This document shows positions 51,572-60,110 of a stretch of DNA of 64,000 bases, in pieces. Every line of letters starts with the position of its first letter. Position 1 is the stretch's first letter. This stretch comes from Flavobacterium sp. SUN052 (GTDB taxonomy: Bacteria > Bacteroidota > Bacteroidia > Flavobacteriales > Flavobacteriaceae), in the NCBI RefSeq assembly GCF_028867935.1, contig NZ_JAPQNS010000006.1:124001-188000 (forward strand), written 5' to 3'. The position numbers and the translations under genes were made by a program. The notes below the pieces were generated by a model. It was not told the origin of the DNA and did no database searches. It saw only the letters and a program-made list of their open reading frames with translations.

Positions 51572-54500
51572 TTAGTTCACAAACATTACTCCTTTCTCTT
51601 TCGCCATCTGGTTAATCTTTTGCAGGTTGGTGCCGATGCTATTGGCTACTTTACCCAGTTGCTCATCAATCATCTTCGATAGTTTCTCCTGCACTTCCTG
51701 ACCTTGTTTGGTCGGTGGATAGTCGCCCTGGGCCTGCTCTACCATCAGGTGAGCCAGTCGGTTGTTGAGCTTGATACCGTAGTTGAGTGGGTCCTGAACG
51801 CTGCTGTTGCGGGTTTCGTGAATGGTGTTTTCCAGCGTTTTTAGTTCATCCTCAAACGTTTTGATGGCGTCGTTGATGTCTTTGTTTTTGGGATCTTCGC
51901 CCATTTTCTTCTTGAGATAACTCAGGTCATCCTTGATTTTGCGGATGTTGATAATCCCCTCGTTGGCCTCGGTCACCTTATCCCGAACCTTCATCAGAAA
52001 ATCGAACTGCGCCTGAAATTCCTCCGCCGTGGTCGACAGGCGTGGGTCTTTCAATATCTCAAACTCCTGCGTTTGCGACTGGCCGTTTACCGTCAGGCGA
52101 ACTTTGTATTTGCCGGGAACCGCCTTGGGGCCGAGGTTGGGCGAGCCGTAGAATACCATGCCGGGGAAAGTTTTGTAGCCGGGGTAGCGCATGTCCCACA
52201 CAAACCGGTCGCCACCGGCTTTCACAGTCAGCTGGTTCGCTTTCTCTTTTGCCTTGTTGCTGTAGGTGCGAATGGTATCGCCGTCGGCCTCCAGAATGTC
52301 GAGTCGGACGTCAGTTTTGTCGTCCACCTTCTTGAGAACGTAATGAATCAGCACACCATTGGGGTGATTTTCGCCTTCGCGCATGGCGTCGCGTTTGTTG
52401 GTGCCTGCCATCCGGTACGACGCCATGGGTTTGTACAGAATGGCGTCTTTGGTCGCCATTTCCGTGTTAAGTTGTTGTAAGGGTGTCAGATCATCGATTA
52501 GCCAGAAACTACGGCCGTGGGTAGCGGCAATGAGGTTATCGTTTTTCACGGCCAGATCATGAATAGGCACTGTGGGTAAATTAAGCTGCAATTTCGACCA
52601 GTTGTCACCATCATCGAATGAGACCCAGACGCCTTTTTCAGTACCGGCATAGAGCAGGCCTTTCCGCTTGGGATCGGCCCGGACCACGCGTACAAACTCA
52701 TCTTTGGGGATGCCTTTGGTCATCACCGACCAGGTTTTGCCGTAGTCGAGTGTCTTGTAAATGTAGGGTGTGTAATCGCCAAACTTGTACGACGTGGCTG
52801 CTATGTATGCGCCCCCCTTCACGAACGGATTCACCTCCACGGCGTTGACCATATTTAACGAGGGCGACATGGGGGGCGTCACGTTTCTCCAGGTCTTACC
52901 CGCATCGGTAGTTACGTGTACCAAACCATCGTCGGAGCCGGTCCAGATTTCGCCTTCGGTGTAGGGCGATTCAGTAGCCGCAAACACGTTGGCGTAGTAC
53001 TCGGCACCCGTGTTGTCCTGCGTAATAGGTCCCCCCGACGATTTGATCGTTTCGGGAATCCCCCTTGACAGGTCGGGGCTGATCACCTCCCAACTCGTGC
53101 CCCCGTTGAGGCTCATGTGTAGATGGTTAGAACCCGCGTAGAGTTTCTTCGGATTATGCGGGCTGAAAAAGACAGGGTAATTCCAGTTGAACCGATATTT
53201 CATAATGTCGGCGCCCCCACCGGCTGGCAAGTCGGGATAAATATTGGTGGAGCGCTCCTGCCCGGTGGCAATGTCCTGCATGGTCATGTAGCCTTTGTAA
53301 TCACCCCCAAATACCACCTCGGCGTGCAGCGGATCGGGGGCCAGATGGGCACTTTCGCCGATAGACAGGGCTACCCAGTCTTTCTCCGTAACGGCCGCAC
53401 CACCCGTGCGGTGCGGAATCCGAATACTGGTATTGTCCTGCTGCGCGCCGTAAATACGGTATGGGAAATAGTTGTCGGTCGAGACCCGGTAGAACTGCGC
53501 CGTGGGCTGGTTGTGGTAGGTAGTCCAGTTGTTGCCACCATCATTGGAGACCTGACCACCTCCATCGTCGCCAATAATCATGCGCTGGTTGTTATTGGGG
53601 TCAATCCAGAGGTCATGGTGGTCGCCGTGGGGGGCGTTTTTCAACTCGAATGTTTTGCCACCGTCTTTCGACACGCCGTAGCTCACGTTCATCACGTACA
53701 CCAGGTCTTCGTTTTGCGAATCGGCGTAAATGCGACAGTAGTACCAGGCACGTTGCAGCAGCGCCCGGTCCTGGTTGATGCGCGCCCAGGTTTTTCCGGC
53801 ATCGTCGGAGCGGTACACGCCGGGCGCTTCGGAGTTCTCGATAATGGCCCAAACCCGGTTGGAGTTTTTGGGTGAAATCGTCACGCCGATAATGCCGTTG
53901 ATACCTTTGGGCATGCCCGTTTTTTCAGAAATGTTTTCCCAGGTGTCGCCCCCGTCGGTGCTTTTCCAGAGCTTAGAGTCGGGGCCACCACTGTCCATTC
54001 GGTAACCGTTCCGCGACATATTCCAGGTGCTGGCGTACATAATGCGCGGGTTGTTCGGGTCCAGAACCAGATCGGCCGCCCCCGCTTTTTCGTTGATGTA
54101 CAGAATCTTTTTCCAGGTCGCTCCGCCGTCGGTACTCCGGAAAATCCCCCGCATGGCATTCGGTTTCCAGAGGTTTCCCATAGCGGCCACGTACACGATG
54201 TCGGCGTTTTTGGGATGTACCCGAATCCGGGAAATATGCTTTGAATCGGTCAGGCCAATGGATTTCCAGGTGGTACCGGCATCCGTCGATTTCCAGATGC
54301 CCGAGCCCGAAGCCACGTTGTTGCGAAGGGTTTGTTCGCCCTCGCCAACATAAATTACATTGGGGTCGCTTTCGGCCACGGTCACAGCTCCGACGGTTCC
54401 ACCGAAGTAGGCATCGGTAATGTTACCCCACGTTTGGCCCGCGTCGGTAGTGCGCCATACGCCCCCACCTACGCTTCCAAAATAATACAGATTGGGGTTA

Positions 54501-54682
54501 CCGGGCACCCCCGTAACGGTACACGAGCGGCCACCCCGAAAGGGCCCTAATTCCCGCCAGCGCAACCCCTCGTACAGGGTGGGCTCGAACGTTTGCGCGG
54601 CAGCGACTTTCGGCTGCTGAGCGCTGGCCAGATGTCCCAACAGTAGGACAACCGTAAGACAAAAGAGTACCTGTTTCATCAT
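51572..54682 (-). CDS. Secreted BNR/Asp-box propeller protein (VPS10/sortilin-like)
   Basis: 1036 residues with a signal peptide ending ASAQQ. About eight Asp-boxes of the form S/T-x-D-x-G-x-T-W are visible (TTDAGQTWGN, STDAGTTWKS, STDGGATWKK, STDGGDTWEN, SDDAGKTWAR, SNDGGNNWTT, TTDAGKTWRN), as in sialidase and sortilin/VPS10 propellers, filling about residues 50-720. The C-terminal third has a beta-sandwich (KVRLTVNGQSQTQEFEI) and a long helical part (IRKIKDDLSYLKKKMG). Proteins of this type are often annotated as glycosyl hydrolases, but no catalytic residues could be confirmed. It lacks both the shared C-terminal module and a type IX tail. A terminator follows it. Confidence 0.87.
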   Translation of the reverse strand: MMKQVLFCLTVVLLLGHLASAQQPKVAAAQTFEPTLYEGLRWRELGPFRGGRSCTVTGVPGNPNLYYFGSVGGGVWRTTDAGQTWGNITDAYFGGTVGAVTVAESDPNVIYVGEGEQTLRNNVASGSGIWKSTDAGTTWKSIGLTDSKHISRIRVHPKNADIVYVAAMGNLWKPNAMRGIFRSTDGGATWKKILYINEKAGAADLVLDPNNPRIMYASTWNMSRNGYRMDSGGPDSKLWKSTDGGDTWENISEKTGMPKGINGIIGVTISPKNSNRVWAIIENSEAPGVYRSDDAGKTWARINQDRALLQRAWYYCRIYADSQNEDLVYVMNVSYGVSKDGGKTFELKNAPHGDHHDLWIDPNNNQRMIIGDDGGGQVSNDGGNNWTTYHNQPTAQFYRVSTDNYFPYRIYGAQQDNTSIRIPHRTGGAAVTEKDWVALSIGESAHLAPDPLHAEVVFGGDYKGYMTMQDIATGQERSTNIYPDLPAGGGADIMKYRFNWNYPVFFSPHNPKKLYAGSNHLHMSLNGGTSWEVISPDLSRGIPETIKSSGGPITQDNTGAEYYANVFAATESPYTEGEIWTGSDDGLVHVTTDAGKTWRNVTPPMSPSLNMVNAVEVNPFVKGGAYIAATSYKFGDYTPYIYKTLDYGKTWSVMTKGIPKDEFVRVVRADPKRKGLLYAGTEKGVWVSFDDGDNWSKLQLNLPTVPIHDLAVKNDNLIAATHGRSFWLIDDLTPLQQLNTEMATKDAILYKPMASYRMAGTNKRDAMREGENHPNGVLIHYVLKKVDDKTDVRLDILEADGDTIRTYSNKAKEKANQLTVKAGGDRFVWDMRYPGYKTFPGMVFYGSPNLGPKAVPGKYKVRLTVNGQSQTQEFEILKDPRLSTTAEEFQAQFDFLMKVRDKVTEANEGIINIRKIKDDLSYLKKKMGEDPKNKDINDAIKTFEDELKTLENTIHETRNSSVQDPLNYGIKLNNRLAHLMVEQAQGDYPPTKQGQEVQEKLSKMIDEQLGKVANSIGTNLQKINQMAKEKGVMFVN

Positions 54683-54733
54683 GATTTAGTTGGTTGTATT
54701 AGTTAACGGTATATGCTATACGTAATCAGTACG

Positions 54734-56374
54734 CTACTTTACTACTTTATACATTGTCGATGCGTGATTGTCGAATCGGATAAAATAAAGACCTGAGGTC
54801 CACAACGAGGTGTCCAATACATGATAGCTGCTAGACTCCGAAACGCGTTGCACCGGTTTTCCCGTCAGATCAACTACGGTGATTCGGTCAGGCGTTGGGG
54901 TTTTTATGGTTAACTGATTGCCAATTGGATTAGGGTAAACAGAGACTGTGCTAGAGGTAGATTCTTGATCTAAGCCCGTAATGCTGACCGTGACGATATT
55001 AGACATAATGTCATTATCGCCTTGCTGATGAATTCGAAAATAGGTGGTCGTCCCCAGCGACAGTTTGTAGGCAAGCGTATAGTGGTATGAAAAGGTGCCT
55101 TTTGCAACCAGCGTAGTGATCGGAGCCCATGTTTTACGATCATCATTACTGTAATCAATGATAAAAGAGTCAGTGGGTGAGTCGTAATTTGTTTGCCAGG
55201 CAAAAACCAGACTATCAGTCTTTACAGTGTAGGCTAGCTCCATGGCCGGACATTGCAGAAGCAATTTTTTCGCATCAAGATTGGTCAATGTTTCATTGAT
55301 GGCTATTTTACTTTTAGAGCTCCACGTCGAACTGGCGGAATTAAAATCTGGATACATGACGTAGCTGCCTATATCATCGTGGCTAGCGCCAAACACATGC
55401 CCTAACTCATGGGCAAATAGCCATCGTAATTGATCCCTACTCTTAAACCCTTTCATCAGCACGGTGCCCATTCCAAACTCATTTTGGGCACCACCACCAT
55501 ACCCCCAAGTGTTACGATCCTGAGAGGTGCTACCAAAGTCTAACCCCGTTAACCCAACCCGAATCAGCGATTTATATTTTTTCCAGGCTGCCGGTTTGTC
55601 CCAGGAGTTTTGAAGCTCACCCCAAATCCTGCTCATTGAGAAAAGGGTATTCGTTGACCAGGGTGAATTAGTTTCGTCCGTATAGACAACTTGCCCAATA
55701 GCCTTAAACGTGACATTGGCATCAAAGATAAATGATTCCCATATTTCCTGCGCGGCAGCCAGTTTCAGAAGATTACCGACCTCGATAGTTGCGATACTCT
55801 CACCAGAGTAACGGTAGTGAAAATAGTCGCTGACAAAGCCAATGGGAAACTCAAAACAGCCGCCCACAACGCTGGCCCGCCGGGCTGTTCCTGGTAAAGT
55901 AGGAGTCGCCGTGGTCGGAAGATATTCACAAACAGCTGCTTGTATATCGGAAAGCTTAATTGGCTGGTATGTATATAGCGAATCATTCGTTTTTTCGAGA
56001 CTGACAAACTGATCGTTCTCAACCATCAGTAAACCGTGAAACTGTTTGTTGACAGTGGCCAGGTAGTATTTCTGATTGCTGTTGGCTGCTTCGTAAAAGT
56101 CGACTTCACTAGGAACTTCTCCCTGCGATGTTATGACTGTGGTGTACTGTTTCAGTACGCTTGGCCTCAGCGTCAGGGTAAGCGTTTTATGGGGAAGTTC
56201 CACGCGTAGCTTTCGACTGAAATCCTGACCTTTTTGTTCAACCTTCCCTGATCCGAACAACTGACCAGGGCCGACATTGACGCTTTTCTGAGGCACGAAC
56301 CGGACTGTTGTTTGTGCCTTAGAAAAGGTTGACATTCCCAATAAAATGGATACTACTACCGTAGCAATTTTCAT
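54734..56374 (-). CDS. Secreted zinc metalloprotease with canonical type IX secretion tail
   Basis: 546 residues. A signal peptide (VVVSILLGMSTFSKAQ) and propeptide-like region (to about 170) precede a metzincin-type catalytic domain with HELGHVFGASHD near 316-327: two zinc His, catalytic Glu, third His and the Asp of reprolysin-like M12 proteases. A fibronectin-like domain follows (LAYTVKTDSLVFAWQTNYDSP). The last ~75 residues are a classical type IX C-terminal sorting domain (SVYPNPIGNQLTIKTP ... DLTGKPVQRV ... SGLYFIRFDN ... KVVK). It should be translocated by the type IX system and anchored or released outside. The surrounding mosaic proteins carry a different tail. Confidence 0.9.
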   Translation of the reverse strand: MKIATVVVSILLGMSTFSKAQTTVRFVPQKSVNVGPGQLFGSGKVEQKGQDFSRKLRVELPHKTLTLTLRPSVLKQYTTVITSQGEVPSEVDFYEAANSNQKYYLATVNKQFHGLLMVENDQFVSLEKTNDSLYTYQPIKLSDIQAAVCEYLPTTATPTLPGTARRASVVGGCFEFPIGFVSDYFHYRYSGESIATIEVGNLLKLAAAQEIWESFIFDANVTFKAIGQVVYTDETNSPWSTNTLFSMSRIWGELQNSWDKPAAWKKYKSLIRVGLTGLDFGSTSQDRNTWGYGGGAQNEFGMGTVLMKGFKSRDQLRWLFAHELGHVFGASHDDIGSYVMYPDFNSASSTWSSKSKIAINETLTNLDAKKLLLQCPAMELAYTVKTDSLVFAWQTNYDSPTDSFIIDYSNDDRKTWAPITTLVAKGTFSYHYTLAYKLSLGTTTYFRIHQQGDNDIMSNIVTVSITGLDQESTSSTVSVYPNPIGNQLTIKTPTPDRITVVDLTGKPVQRVSESSSYHVLDTSLWTSGLYFIRFDNHASTMYKVVK

Positions 56375-56425
56375 CGTTTTAGGCGTATGGTGGCTAATGT
56401 CAATCTACGGTGAACAGTGAAGCGG

Positions 56426-57493
56426 CTAGTGCTTCGCTTCAAGATAATGCTGCTTCAGCAGATCGGCGCCAAAATCGTTGCCTTTTTCACGCAGAATGGC
56501 GTGAATATGATTTCCGTCATTTTGAAACCCAACATTGTCATATTCGATCAGAAAATCGGGTCCGTTGATGATGTAATAATGTGGCTTATTGTTCTCAAGG
56601 CTCCCTACCCAGGCAAAGTAAATCTTGTCGATGCCTGATATCATGATCTTCTCGAAAAGCTGATGCGCTTTCTGGTGATCAAAATTGTGCGTGTACTCCT
56701 GAATCAGGAGCTTGAGCATTGCCTTCTGGGCTTCATCGAATTGGCTGGCCGGTATGCCATAATAGCTGGCAATACGTTGGCTACTTTGTGGATTAGTGAT
56801 GATGTCTTTCGGAACGGCCTGCTTCAGCATTGCCGTTGTTTTTTGGCTGTCGGTCAGGGCGTTGATTAGCATAAAGCCATAATCTTCTTCTTTGCTCAAC
56901 ACTCGCAGGCCCGCGTACTTGGCCGACTTTACTTCGGACGGGTCGGTACCAATAAAGTACGGCGACATTGAGATGTTCTTACCATCGGAGGTCAGGCTCA
57001 GGGCCAGATGGTGCCCACCGAAATTAAGGCCCCAGGGTTCGCTGGCTTGCGGTTTGCCCCAGATCGAAATAAAATAGTTGCCGTGAGCCCACTTCATATT
57101 CTGCATCTGGGTAAGCATCTTCTGGTTGATCTCACCCTTGTCGAAAGCCTGCTGGTAGAGCGTATTCAGAATATCGTCCAGTTGCATGAGGCTGGTCGTT
57201 TTCAGATACCCCTGCGAACTGAGCATAGCTGATAGCACCCGGTGAAAGGCCATCCGGCTTTTGTCGGACAACGACCCATACGCGATGCCCGGCCGGGGAA
57301 CGATGCCAACGGGCAGGTTAGTCCACTTAAACCGCAGCGAATCCGTGAAGGCGTATTGCGTCTTCTGAAGTTCTTCCGCGCTGAGCGTACTCAAAAACCG
57401 ACTGGCTGACTCAGCAACGGTGCTGCCCGGTTGCGCAAACCCGGCGGTGCCAACGGTCAAGAAAATCAATAATAGAAGTAGCGATTTTTTCAT
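56426..57493 (-). CDS. DUF3500-family secreted protein
   Basis: 355 residues with a signal peptide (LLLLLIFLTVGTAGFAQ). The sequence FLSTLSAEELQKTQYAF ... FKWTNLPVGIVPRPGIAYG, DKSRMAFHRVLSAMLSSQGY, YFISIWGKPQASEPWGLNFGGHHLALS and DGNHIHAILREKGNDFG is typical of the DUF3500 family, whose members usually keep GGHH-type His residues. No reaction is established. A full TAnnTTTG element (TACTTTTG, 57556-57563) lies about 63 bp upstream. The metalloprotease gene starts 51 bp after the stop, so the two may be co-transcribed. Confidence 0.82.
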   Translation of the reverse strand: MKKSLLLLLIFLTVGTAGFAQPGSTVAESASRFLSTLSAEELQKTQYAFTDSLRFKWTNLPVGIVPRPGIAYGSLSDKSRMAFHRVLSAMLSSQGYLKTTSLMQLDDILNTLYQQAFDKGEINQKMLTQMQNMKWAHGNYFISIWGKPQASEPWGLNFGGHHLALSLTSDGKNISMSPYFIGTDPSEVKSAKYAGLRVLSKEEDYGFMLINALTDSQKTTAMLKQAVPKDIITNPQSSQRIASYYGIPASQFDEAQKAMLKLLIQEYTHNFDHQKAHQLFEKIMISGIDKIYFAWVGSLENNKPHYYIINGPDFLIEYDNVGFQNDGNHIHAILREKGNDFGADLLKQHYLEAKH

Positions 57494-57555
57494 GCGAATA
57501 GGGCTTAGGAAAAGAATACGGGATGATTAGCCAAACTTTTAAGGTAGGGCTGTAC

Positions 57556-57563
57556 CAAAAGTA
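57556..57563 (-). promoter_or_regulatory. -7 element (TACTTTTG) of the DUF3500 gene
   Basis: An exact match to TAnnTTTG on the minus strand, giving a leader of about 55 nt. A clear -33 TTTG is not seen. It lies in the gap 57494-57884, which otherwise holds a hairpin and a gene remnant. Confidence 0.5.
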
Positions 57564-57636
57564 GCGTGTTGAGGCTAATGTTCGTTAATTCGACCGTAAA
57601 TAACTCGTAGTCAATAGCTACGTAAGTGATATACTC

Positions 57637-57681
57637 AACAAATCGGGTAGCTAGTTCTGGAAAACAGCTCCCCGATTTGTT
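57637..57681. repeat. Intergenic hairpin
   Basis: Near-perfect 16-bp arms AACAAATCGGGTAGCT (57637-57652) and AGCTCCCCGATTTGTT (57666-57681). It follows the decayed fragment 57692-57872 and probably terminated leftward transcripts; the T-run is upstream of it, not downstream. Confidence 0.6.
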
Positions 57682-57691
57682 AAAAAAGGAC

Positions 57692-57872
57692 CTACCGAAT
57701 ACACTCGGTTCCTGTTACCACAATGCTTGCCGTAGCCGTACAGCCATCCGGCCCTGTCACCAGTACCGAGTACAGGAGCCGGTCCAAATATGCGCGGGTT
57801 GCCAGCCAGATCTACCGTAAGCGAATTAGTGGCTGTATATTTGGTCGAGTTACCTGCATTGATCGCGACTCA
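57692..57872 (-). pseudogene. Decayed fragment: beta-helix end joined to Ig-type tail
   Basis: Two scraps of surface-protein coding sequence are joined out of frame. First, right after a stop codon, comes VAINAGNSTKYTATNSLTVD with LAGNPRIFG, matching the end of the beta-helix domain in 4660-10410 (AIDAGNNSAV ... TDLAGNPRISGG). Then, in another frame from about 57775, comes LYSVLVTGPDGCTATASIVV ending TECIR and TAG, matching Ig-like tails in 12454-14352 (YSVLVTGSNGCTASAG). There is no start codon. It begins 13 bp after the stop of 57885-59990. Confidence 0.72.
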
Positions 57873-57884
57873 ATAGCTAAGAGG

Positions 57885-59990
57885 TTAGCGGGTTGTGGGA
57901 GGGACTGTGCTGGCTAACGTGGTTTGGCACCCATTGGCACCAGTCACGGTGACGGTGAACGGGCGGGTATCATCGACCGTGAAGAAGCCCGTATTACTGA
58001 AATCAGACTGCCAGATTCCGTAGCCGTTGAGTTGGTCCAGAAGCCGGGTTCGCTGGTATGCTATCCCACCCGTTACCTGAAGTACGGTTTGATTATTCAG
58101 AAAGGCCAGGCTCACGGTCGGGCTGAGCAGTATGTTTAGGCTCAAGTTCTGGGAGGCAGTGCAGCCGTTGGTGCCGGTTACCGTAAGCGCATAGGTGCCA
58201 GTCTGCGTGGTGCTCAGGATAGTACTTGGGCCACTTTGCGACTGCCCTGGTCCCGCAAAGGTATAGGTAGCTCCTGGACCTCCTCCGCCTGCTGTGAGGG
58301 TTGCGCTGCCTCCCACACACAGTCCGGCTGCCGAAGAGGTCAGCGTGGCGGCAATGGCAGTGTTACTGCCCACGGTGGCCGTGGCCGAGGCCGTGCAGTT
58401 ACTGGTGTTGCCAATGGTGACGGAGTAAATGCCGGGGCTGTTCACACGCAGGAGTCCGTTGCCTAATGGTGTTCCTCCGCTGAAGGTGAAGCTGGTACCG
58501 TTGGTGGCCTGGGCGGTGAGCGTCAGGCTGGGGTTGGTGCAGGTAAGGGTGCCGCTCGTTAGGGTGGGATTGGTGGGCGTAGCATTAATGGTCAGGCTAA
58601 AGGCCGTGCTGGTCACACTCCGGCAGTCACTGGATGCCACCAGCGAGTAACTGCCTGTCTGGCCCGTTTGAACGCTACTCAACGAAAGGGCCGACGTACT
58701 TTGGGCCGACCCCAGCGAAACGCCGTTCCGATACCACTGGTAACCCGTAATACCGCCCGTGGCCGACACACTGGCCAACACTGTGACTCCACTACAGACT
58801 ACTGACTGACTGGGCGGCTGCGTAACAATCTGGGGTGGGGTGTTCAGCAGTAGCGTAACCGTCCCGGCGCTGGAATTGGCCACCGCTAGATCAGGCCGGT
58901 TATCACTGTTGAAATCAGTGGTGGCCAGACCCTCCGGGAAGCCACTAGAGATATAGGTGTTCGTACGGGTGAAAGTACCCGTTCCGTTCCCATACCAGAC
59001 CATTATCGTGTTGTCGTTCCTGTTTGAGATAGCCAGGTCGGGGTTACCGTCGCCATCGAAGTCGGTGGTGAGGATGTCCCGGGGGCTGCTTCCTGCGACC
59101 AGCGTAGTCGAACTGGAGAACCCGCCGGCACCATCACCCAGTAAAATCGACACGTTATTCTCTTCATTGACGGTGGCTACATCGCGTTTGCCGTCTTTGT
59201 TAAAATCACCGATAGTCACCGCGTTAGGACTGAACCCCAATCCCACACGGGTTTGAGTGGCAAATGTTCCGTCGTTATTGCCGAGCAGGATGGAAAGATC
59301 TTTAGACCCAAAATTGGTCACCACAAGGTCGATCTTGCTGTCATTATTCAGGTCGGCCGAGGCCAGGTCAACAGGTGCTTCTCCAGTCCCCTTCACACTC
59401 GTCGTGCTAAAACCGCCTGTACCATTGCCCAGCAGAATCCGAACGGTCCCGTTGTTGTCTTGCGGGACGTTGATGTTAGACAGGGTCGCGACGGCCATAT
59501 CCGGGTTGCCATCCGAATTGAAATCGCTTATAACAACGGCCCTTGAGTCTTGCCCTGCCGGAATGGTAAGGGTACTGGAGAAAAGCCCGGTTCCATCGCC
59601 GAACGCAACAGAGAGGTCGTCCCGACATTGGTTCACACTGACCAGATCGACGTTCCCATCTTTGTTGAAGTCGGCAGTGGCTATTCCGAGCGGACAAAAG
59701 CTCACTACCACGTCGGGTTTGGTAGTGAACCCCCCGGAGCCGTTGCCAAGCCGGATCACTAGTCGGCCGTTGCTGGTGCTGGACCTGTCGCTTACAGCGG
59801 CAAAATCGGCCTTGCCATCATTGTTGAAATCGGCGGTGGCAAGTGCCGGGATGATATGATCAACGGCTATTCCCACACTAATGGTGGTACTAGGCGTGAA
59901 ACACTGGCCATAAACAGGTACCGACAGCTTACCTGCAAGGAGCAGAGCCACCAAGGGGGTCCGTAAAGGACGCAATCGGATGGAACGCAT
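57885..59990 (-). CDS. Secreted FG-GAP/VCBS-repeat protein with divergent C-terminal module
   Basis: 701 residues. The N-terminus MRSIRLRPLRTPLVALLLAG plus signal peptide resembles that of the RCC1 protein at 1-2020. Residues about 35-390 hold FG-GAP/VCBS repeats with calcium-loop-like DFNNDGKADFA, DFNKDGNVDLVSVN and LLGNGTGGFSTT, predicted to fold as a seven-bladed integrin-like propeller. Three Ig/PKD-like domains follow (YQWYRNGVSLG; IYSVTIGNTSNCTASAT; TYALTVTGTNGCTASQN). The tail is a shortened, diverged copy of the common module (LLDQLNGYGIWQSDFSNTGFF ... GANGCQTTLAS). It is directly behind the class B regulator 60098-61882 and two GTCCACG boxes. Confidence 0.87.
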   Translation of the reverse strand: MRSIRLRPLRTPLVALLLAGKLSVPVYGQCFTPSTTISVGIAVDHIIPALATADFNNDGKADFAAVSDRSSTSNGRLVIRLGNGSGGFTTKPDVVVSFCPLGIATADFNKDGNVDLVSVNQCRDDLSVAFGDGTGLFSSTLTIPAGQDSRAVVISDFNSDGNPDMAVATLSNINVPQDNNGTVRILLGNGTGGFSTTSVKGTGEAPVDLASADLNNDSKIDLVVTNFGSKDLSILLGNNDGTFATQTRVGLGFSPNAVTIGDFNKDGKRDVATVNEENNVSILLGDGAGGFSSSTTLVAGSSPRDILTTDFDGDGNPDLAISNRNDNTIMVWYGNGTGTFTRTNTYISSGFPEGLATTDFNSDNRPDLAVANSSAGTVTLLLNTPPQIVTQPPSQSVVCSGVTVLASVSATGGITGYQWYRNGVSLGSAQSTSALSLSSVQTGQTGSYSLVASSDCRSVTSTAFSLTINATPTNPTLTSGTLTCTNPSLTLTAQATNGTSFTFSGGTPLGNGLLRVNSPGIYSVTIGNTSNCTASATATVGSNTAIAATLTSSAAGLCVGGSATLTAGGGGPGATYTFAGPGQSQSGPSTILSTTQTGTYALTVTGTNGCTASQNLSLNILLSPTVSLAFLNNQTVLQVTGGIAYQRTRLLDQLNGYGIWQSDFSNTGFFTVDDTRPFTVTVTGANGCQTTLASTVPPTTR

Positions 59991-60021
59991 GGGTAGGGGA
60001 TGTTTGGTTAGCTGAGAGATT

Positions 60022-60080
60022 CAAACATAGCCCCTTTACACCCGTAAGTCGACAAGCGAAGCGTGGACAAAAGCGTGGAC
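60022..60080 (-). promoter_or_regulatory. Class B operator pair and promoter of the FG-GAP gene
   Basis: GTCCACG at 60074-60080 and 60062-60068 (12 bp apart, each after a T-run); TATGTTTG (60022-60029), a full TAnnTTTG, lies exactly 32 bp beyond. A half-like TTGTCGAC sits at 60048-60055. The geometry is identical to 2052-2110. Confidence 0.76.
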
Positions 60081-60110
60081 AAAAAAATAAGCCCTTATTA
60101 TATAGGGCTT
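60081..60110 (-). terminator. Terminator overlapping the stop of regulator 60098-61882
   Basis: Minus-strand AAGCCC and GGGCTT form a short stem with T7 after it. The stop codon TAA (60098-60100) lies in the loop, and the T-run abuts the first class B box, so regulator end, terminator and operator are packed into 50 bp. Confidence 0.75.

Noticed and set aside
54734..56374. Treating the metalloprotease tail as another copy of the shared C-terminal module
   Set aside because: It has the YPNP...DLTGK...SGLYFIRF pattern of the canonical type IX domain and none of the DRINGYEIRQ or GLFTLTVTG motifs.
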